Shown: positions 58,940 to 64,000 of the stretch, one piece after another
How positions within the stretch are numbered: position 1 is the first letter of the stretch
Layout: each line of letters opens with the position of its first letter
Assembly: GCA_008933995.1 (NCBI GenBank)
Contig: WARS01000030.1
Coordinates: 1,939,501-2,003,500 of the forward strand
Direction: 5' to 3'
Source of the DNA: Datnioides undecimradiatus
Lineage: Eukaryota; Chordata; Actinopteri; Lobotiformes; Datnioididae
Length of the DNA stretch: 64,000 bases
The notes under the pieces: model-generated
What the model was told of the DNA's origin: nothing
Databases searched by the model: none
The model's input: the letters and a program-made list of their open reading frames with translations, nothing else
Translations under genes and position numbers: made by a program

Positions 58940-59446
58940 TCACAAAGAACGTCCCACTCTCTTTGGTTGGTTGTTACCTCCCCCATCTTTAGTTTCGGCT
59001 TCTCTATGGCACATTGCCCGGGTAACTGCACGAGCAGTGAAAACATCAGGAAAACTCCGTGCACTCTCATCAGGTAATTCAACAGAGGGGAAAGATGTAA
59101 CTACAGGTGACGGTGAACCCTCAGCCCACACACGACTACCAGCCAGGTCATTTCCCAGAATGATGTCAACCCCTTGGATTGGTAAAGCAGGAGAGACACC
59201 CATTTCTACCTCACCCTGAACCAAACCACAACTTAGTTTGACTTTATGCTCAGGAACAGGCAAAACATTTAAATCCATACCCCGCATCAAAATGCATTTT
59301 CCAGTGTCTGTTCTCTCAGAAAAAGGAAGTGCAGAACAATGAATGAATTGAAAGCCCCAGTATCTCTCTGAATTTTTACTGGTACCTTAATCCCAGTCTC
59401 TAAAGACAGGTGGCCATCAGAGGCAATTGCTGAGAAATCAGAATGC
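58940..59446 (-). pseudogene. Aspartic protease domain of the Gmr1-like element
   Basis: The catalytic motif DTGA is at 59352-59363 within VPVKIQRDTGAFNSFIV. After a frame break the domain continues from 59290 with DLNVLPVPEHKVKLSCGLVQ and closes with QGVDIILGNDLAGSRVW, the flap-to-end region with the I-I/L-G-N-D motif. It sits between the gag zinc knuckle and integrase. Confidence 0.8.
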
Positions 59447-60706
59447 TCAGGGTTGCCATCTAGGTTTCAAGTGTCCCCCAGGAAAAACACAGGAAGAAAC
59501 AACATCTGGAGAAATGGTAGGACTACAATTTCTAACCGGAGTACAAAATGCAATTGGCTTGACCTGCATATCCCTGAAGTCACTATTAGCATCAGACTTA
59601 CGAGGACATTCAGCTTTCCAGTGTCCCCTCCCTTTACAGTAGTTACACTCCTTGTTTGGATCAAACTGCAAACGGCGGTGTGAGGCCTTGTCTGGTTTAC
59701 TATGGCGAGGACTTGCACCCTCCTTCCATTTAACGGCTGTGTGAGACTTAACGCAATCAGCTTGATATCCAGCTTCGAGCACAGAGCCCACGATCAAACC
59801 TGTGTGTTAGCACAAATTCATCAGCTAGTTTAGCAGCCTCTGCAGCAGTTTTCACTGCATGTTCACCAATATATACAGCAAAATGGCTGGGAATTGAATT
59901 TTTGAACTGTTCCAAGACTACCAATTCACACAAAGCTTCATAAGTATGAACCCCCAGCGAAGTACACCACCGCTTAAAATGAGTGGTTAACTCCCTGGCA
60001 AACTCCATATGTGTCTGCCTACCAGCCTTCTCCCAGGACCTAAACTTCTGCCGGTAAGCCTCTGGCACCAACTCATAAGCCCTCAGTACTGTAGCCTTAA
60101 TTGTTGAATATACTTTACTTTCAGTCACTGTCAGAGCAGAGTAGGCTTCCTGAGCTTTTCCTGTCAAAACGCATTGCAAAAGTAAGGTGCAAGCCGAATC
60201 TGTCCACTCTCTGCTCTCAGCTACCTGTTCAAACAGTGAGAAAAATGTATCTGGGTCACGCTCACAAAACTGAGGAACCAATCGGAGATTACTGGCCACA
60301 TCAAAAGATCCTGAAGTAGAGCTTATACTTCCGGAAACACTTGAATTTAGCCTTTGCTCTTCCATCTCAAGTCTTTTAATCTCGGCCTCCCTCTTTAACT
60401 TCTCAATGGCCAGTCTTTCCCTTTCTGTGTGCAATAGGAGCAATTTCTCTGTTCAAATGTTAAACCCGCCTCCAATGGATCAGCTGCATCAAAAATGTTC
60501 AACCCTGGACCAACCGCATGCATCTTGGGTCTGACCACACCTTGTTCAAACAAATTGGCTCTAATGATAGCTTTAATGTTCTTCTTCATCCTTTTATCAC
60601 CCACGTCCAAGCTGAAATGCTCTGCCACCTTTATCAACTGCTCCCTTGAAAAGCAGTCCAATAACTCCTCAGAAGGAGACCTCAAAAAGTCCTCCACACT
60701 AGCCAT
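59447..60706 (-). pseudogene. gag of the Gmr1-like element, SCAN-like capsid and CCHC knuckle
   Basis: An ATG at 60706 opens MASVEDFLRSPSEELLDCF. A frame change near 60440 leads to a charged coiled-coil-like stretch (ERLAIEKLKREAEIKRLEME). Then come QFCERDPDTFFSLFEQVAES and a SCAN-like segment: SWEKAGRQTHMEFARELT, YEALCELVVLEQFKNSIP and AAKLADEFVLTHR. A second frame change near 59790 precedes a zinc knuckle, CNYCKGRGHWKAEC (C-x2-C-x4-H-x4-C), at about 59640. The SCAN domain of vertebrate zinc-finger proteins is held to derive from Gmr1-like gag, which agrees with the domain order of this element. Stop at 59447. Confidence 0.88.
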
Positions 60707-61311
60707 GGTTCATGAAACAGTCCACTTACAACATAACCTGGATACAACCCTGCAGCACCTGAACTCATACAGCCACAGCGCAAAATCCACCAGGTGACTG
60801 TAACCTGTCCCCCTAACTGCCGGTCCAAAGTTGAACTAAGCTCCTCCCTAGTCTTCAGGTGTTACTTGTGGTGGGTAATTAAGCACTGTAGCCCGTCAAC
60901 TCGGTAAGGCAACCACAAAAATGGCAACCCCCCTGCAGCTGCGGATGTGCCCCCGAGACAACTGCTCCAGCCACGTTCTCACCACTCTAGCAACCCCCCC
61001 AGCGAACTCCAAAGGGAAGATGCTCTTTAGCCTACTGGGGACAGAATAGCAACAATTTACAAAAGGATTTGCTCAGGGCTGACAGGGGCCAGAGCCCCAA
61101 AGACACCAAAATAACGCCGCCTAGCAATCCAAGACAAATCATCCATCTCTCAAAACAGCTGCTTAACACAACGTACAACAACAAAACAACCAGCTTGCCA
61201 CACTCATGTCCCCCCAACCAACCAGATGGTGCACTCAGCAACACAAGTGAGGCACAATCAGTTCTTGCGCATCTTGCCACATAATCACCAGTGCGCCACA
61301 AAGATTATCAA
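60707..61311 (-). other. 5' leader of the retrotransposon
   Basis: About 600 bases between the primer site and the gag ATG. Frames on both strands (61032-61301, 61069-61284) have no domain. Expected place of packaging and leader signals, none identified. Confidence 0.5.
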
Positions 61312-61329
61312 GGACCGGATGAGCCCCCA
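61312..61329 (-). other. Primer binding site, tRNA-Pro-like
   Basis: Two bases inside the 5' LTR the minus strand reads tgggggctcatccggtcc. Its first 15 bases match the standard proline-tRNA primer site at 14 positions. Confidence 0.65.
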
Positions 61330-61331
61330 CT

Positions 61332-61565
61332 TGTTACAGCCTGGCTCAACATCTGTAACAAATTGGGGAAGACAAGTGCTGTAGCAACCAAAAATAATTA
61401 ATTTATTTCAACCAAAAATCCAACAGCCAAACCAGAACACATGAAAAACCATCCCCTGCTGGGCTGGGAGATGGAATCTCCCCCCGGAGAAAGCGAGAGA
61501 GAGAGAGAATGCAGGGTAAACGAGGTATATATCCAGGGACACCTAGTGTCCAGGAGGGGTCGTCA
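61332..61565 (-). repeat. 5' LTR, 234 bp
   Basis: Matches the 3' LTR with a handful of substitutions, small indels of 4 and 6 bases, and one ~75-base deletion between ccaggg and acacc. It may extend five bases further (caaca) to give a TGTTG...TAACA symmetrical LTR. Confidence 0.88.
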
Positions 61566-61570
61566 CAACA

Positions 61571-62934
61571 TACACACATATAATTGTATGAAACACAACC
61601 AGACCCGATAGAAAATTAATAAAATTACATAGAAGTAATCAATATAGTAATGTTAACGTTTTAAGATTCTTAGCTGTTTTTAATGAGTTTAATTTGTAGC
61701 AAATATGCCACAAATATGTATTTCAAAAACAAATACAAATGAAACAGTAAATCCTGCAATCAGCATAATAGAAGTTTTCTGGGAAGGGAGGGCACCAGGT
61801 GGAACCAACTAGACAAGAAAGTTTGCTTGTTTTTGAAGTGGAATGACAGCTAAAGAAGTGACTGAAAAAGGTTTTTTTTAATATAGTCAGTACAACAAAC
61901 TAGTCTGGTCTCTAAGTCTGTCGGGTCAAAAATGAAGCTCCATAGCTTCCATAGTTCTCTATCTGAGCACACCTTTAAGTGGACACCCACTCCCATCCAT
62001 GCTAGTTTCATGCAATCAAATACATAAATATGTTATGTTTGCTGAATGGTTGGCTGTAATGGAATGCTTGCATATAGCAAGTTTTCATCCATCCCTATAG
62101 TTGGAACTATGCAGAAAATTACAGCTGTCTGCTCATGTGGCATACTTTCTGCTTGGCCTTCTGTTTGGAAGTGACCATAGGCCTTCACACAACTTTACTC
62201 TACCAATCAAATGCTAACATGTGAAAACTAATAGGGGGAGTTCAAATATCTTATATCTATAGCTAAATATCAAATATCTAAGGAGATTCCCTTAGAATTT
62301 GAAGGAATGTGTTCTTTATTACAAATAAAGTTGAAAGTATTAGCTGGTCTGTGTGTGTAGACTTATGCAATTGGGGTTTTAGGTTGTTTCCATTTAAAAT
62401 GATCCCGTGTTAGAACAGGTTGCAGTGCACCACTGCATAAACTGAAAATTATGAGTGAATCCAAATTTTGTGCGAAGGTTTATACTGCAGTAATTTTGCT
62501 TCTTTTTGCACAATCTTGGTGTTTGGTGTGTTCAGGTCACTGGGATATGGGAGTGGATATTTCAATTGCCAATATAGTCACCTGTTCACCTGCATGGGCA
62601 TGAATGAGGAAGAGGGTGAGTGGGTCATTTTTTCATGTCTATGCATTTCTACACAATCCTTGGCAGTTTTAGCAGTTTTACACTTTGAATGTATGAATGA
62701 ATGCCATGTATCGCTCTAGTGAGTGTGTTTTCCTGTTCCTGATATTGGATTGATTATTTTCTTGAAAGCATTTGATGCATATTTTGGATCTCAGCGATTG
62801 GTTTTTGGTAGCGTGTCACACAATAGCCTCAAAGTCCAAATTCAGCCTCTAAGCAACTTTTAAGTTTTGGTCGTTCCTACATTTTGTCACCTGAAAACAG
62901 TATAAGAGGAAACATAAAAAAGATGGTTCCAAAA
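61571..62934. other. AT-rich DNA, no recognised gene
   Basis: An 83-codon frame at 62468-62719 has no domain or splice context. No repeat that I can name. Confidence 0.4.
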
Positions 62935-62990
62935 TGATTAGATGAGATTAGATTATGCTTTATTTATCCCACAGTTAGGAAATGTAGATC
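62935..62990 (-). mobile_element. LINE 3' tail
   Basis: Minus-strand ctaactgtgggataaataaagcataatc with an ATCTAAT-type tail is a fish LINE terminus. Only the terminal ~50 bases are present. Confidence 0.55.
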
Positions 62991-63019
62991 AGCTCAAGGA
63001 CTGAAGAAAGAAAGAAAAA

Positions 63020-64000
63020 TACTCCATCGGTTCCTCGGGGTCAAGAGCCACCTGGTTAAGCCCAGGTCAGATCAACCTCCGCTGGTTCCTCGGGGTCAAG
63101 TCCCACCTGGGGTCCTAGGGGGGTCAGATCGGCCTCCATTGGTTCCTCTGTGTCAACAGCTATCTGCGCTTCCTCAGGAGCCACAGTTACCAGTGGTTCT
63201 TCGGGTGGTACTTCAGACTGTGGCTCTTTAGGGATCACAGCTACCTCCACGAGTTCTTTGGAGACAACAGCTACCTGTGCTTCCTCAGGAGTCACAGTTA
63301 CCAGTGATTCTACTGCTGGTACATGAGGCAGTGGCTCGCTGGGTGTCACAGCTACCTTCATCAGTTCCTTAGGGACTTCCTCAGATGGCACAGTTAACTG
63401 AGTTGGGAGCGACCTGTTGTGGTTTTCCGCCTCAGTGAACAAAGGCACCTGCTGTGGTTCTTCTGCCCCACCACTTTCTTGTGGTGCTTCCAACACAGCA
63501 GCTGTGTTTGGAACCTCCAGGTCCACAGGTAGCTCATGTCAGGCTCCAGTGCCTCAGTTGCTGGCATTGGCTTTGGAACCCTTTGTGGTTTTCTTTTCAC
63601 CACATCTGTCTGCAGACAATGCAGGCTTGTTCTGTGTATAGACCCCAGGATTTTTCTTAAAGGCACTGTTTGTATAACACTTTGTTCTGTATTTTTTAAC
63701 TTGTTGTTTTCCACCTGTCTTCATCTCAAAATTGTTTCTGGATGTTCTGGGACGAGGCCTTATCTCATCCCTTGTTGAGGCCTTTGATCTGTGTGGCCTG
63801 GTCAGCAGGCTGTGGCTCTTCTGGTGGCACGTTAGGCTGTGGTTCTTCAGGTGTAACAGCCACCAGTGGTTCTTTGTGGTCTGCAGCCACCAGTGGTTCT
63901 TTGTGGTCTGCAGCCAACTGTGGTTCTTGGTGGGCCACAGCCACATGTGGATCCAAGGGGATCACAGTCACATCCATTTGTTCCTTGGGGGGCACAGTTC
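63020..64000 (-). pseudogene. Decayed Pro/Glu-rich tandem-repeat coding sequence, runs off window
   Basis: On the minus strand 64000-63765 reads VAVAHQEPQLAADHKEP, LVAADHKEPLVAVTPEEPQ and so on, in modules ending in EP. Near 63780 the sense shifts frame to a basic stretch (RDEIRPRPRTSRNNFEMKTG, KKTTKGSKANASN). After TGA codons at 63554-63556 and 63539-63541 the same frame resumes as VDLEVPNTAAVLEAPQESGG and VAVIPKEPQSEVPPEEPLVT, with a stop at 63056. The repeat motif continues out of frame beyond that stop to about 63020. On the DNA a 27-base unit (agccaccagtggttctttg...) is doubled at 63857-63915. The modules imply a repetitive protein; I do not recognise it. Breaks suggest a pseudogene, though sequencing error in a repeat is possible. 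Confidence 0.45.

Larger units (their letters stand above)
55507..61570 (-). mobile_element. Gmr1-like Ty3/Gypsy LTR retrotransposon, nearly complete
   Basis: The element runs on the minus strand from a 5' LTR (61332-61565/61570) to a 3' LTR (55507-55820). Its order is primer site, gag with SCAN-like capsid part and CCHC knuckle, protease, integrase, reverse transcriptase, RNase H, polypurine tract. Integrase before reverse transcriptase is the arrangement of Gmr1-like elements (first known from cod), not of ordinary Ty3/Gypsy. No envelope gene is present. Several single-base frame breaks make this copy inactive. The host flank to the left is tacat; to the right, if the LTR ends at 61570, it is tacac, a four-of-five match to a target duplication. 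Confidence 0.88.

Noticed and set aside
59757-60443. Host SCAN-domain protein gene
   Set aside because: The SCAN-like segment is followed by a zinc knuckle, protease, integrase and RT within matching LTRs, so it is retrotransposon gag.
63539-63556. Selenocysteine reading of the two in-frame TGA codons
   Set aside because: No SECIS-like element seen and other frame breaks are present in the same reading.

Overview
This is teleost-type vertebrate genomic DNA, probably from a percomorph-like fish. There are no operons and no compact genes. It holds several fish-typical transposable elements (Tc1, hAT, CR1/L2/Rex1-group LINEs, a tRNA-derived SINE, Ty3/Gypsy elements with their order of domains visible), CA, TCTA and ATC microsatellites, one CpG-dense patch and a very large satellite array. 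No intact host gene lies fully inside the window. Most open frames are shadows or decayed transposon pieces.

Layout. 0-2.3 kb is a nest of insertions: a decayed Ty3/Gypsy integrase split by a LINE, which is itself split by a small hAT-like element with an 8-base duplication. 2.7-39 kb is one satellite domain with a 187-base repeat. Old diverged units lie at 2.7-7.4, 8.8-11.3, 31.7-34.9 (opposite strand) and 36.1-38.9 kb. They surround a core at 11.28-31.68 kb of about 109 head-to-tail copies with no net length change and almost no base change. Decayed transposase fragments that look like piggyBac are mixed with the old units. The 31.7-35.8 kb block is inverted relative to the rest. 39-50.7 kb is mixed DNA: LINE fragments on both strands, a broken Tc1, a CpG-dense patch with a candidate first exon, a candidate terminal exon, and a solo LTR. 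51-53.9 kb holds a decayed hAT transposase of the ZMYM1-like/DUF4371 type with one recognisable terminal repeat. A second solo LTR is at 54.3-54.7 kb. 55.5-61.6 kb is a nearly complete LTR retrotransposon on the minus strand, in the order gag-protease-integrase-RT-RNase H. Integrase ahead of RT and a SCAN-like gag mark it as Gmr1-like. The last kilobase holds a decayed, internally repetitive Pro/Glu-rich reading frame that runs off the window.

Main interest. The core satellite has the size, AT-richness and homogeneity of a centromeric or pericentromeric repeat. Each core copy carries a 10-base block (GTTGGAAACG) identical to the middle of the mammalian CENP-B box. Most diverged neighbours lack it, and the nearest progenitor-like units differ from it by one base. 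This is a sequence observation. Centromere function is inference.
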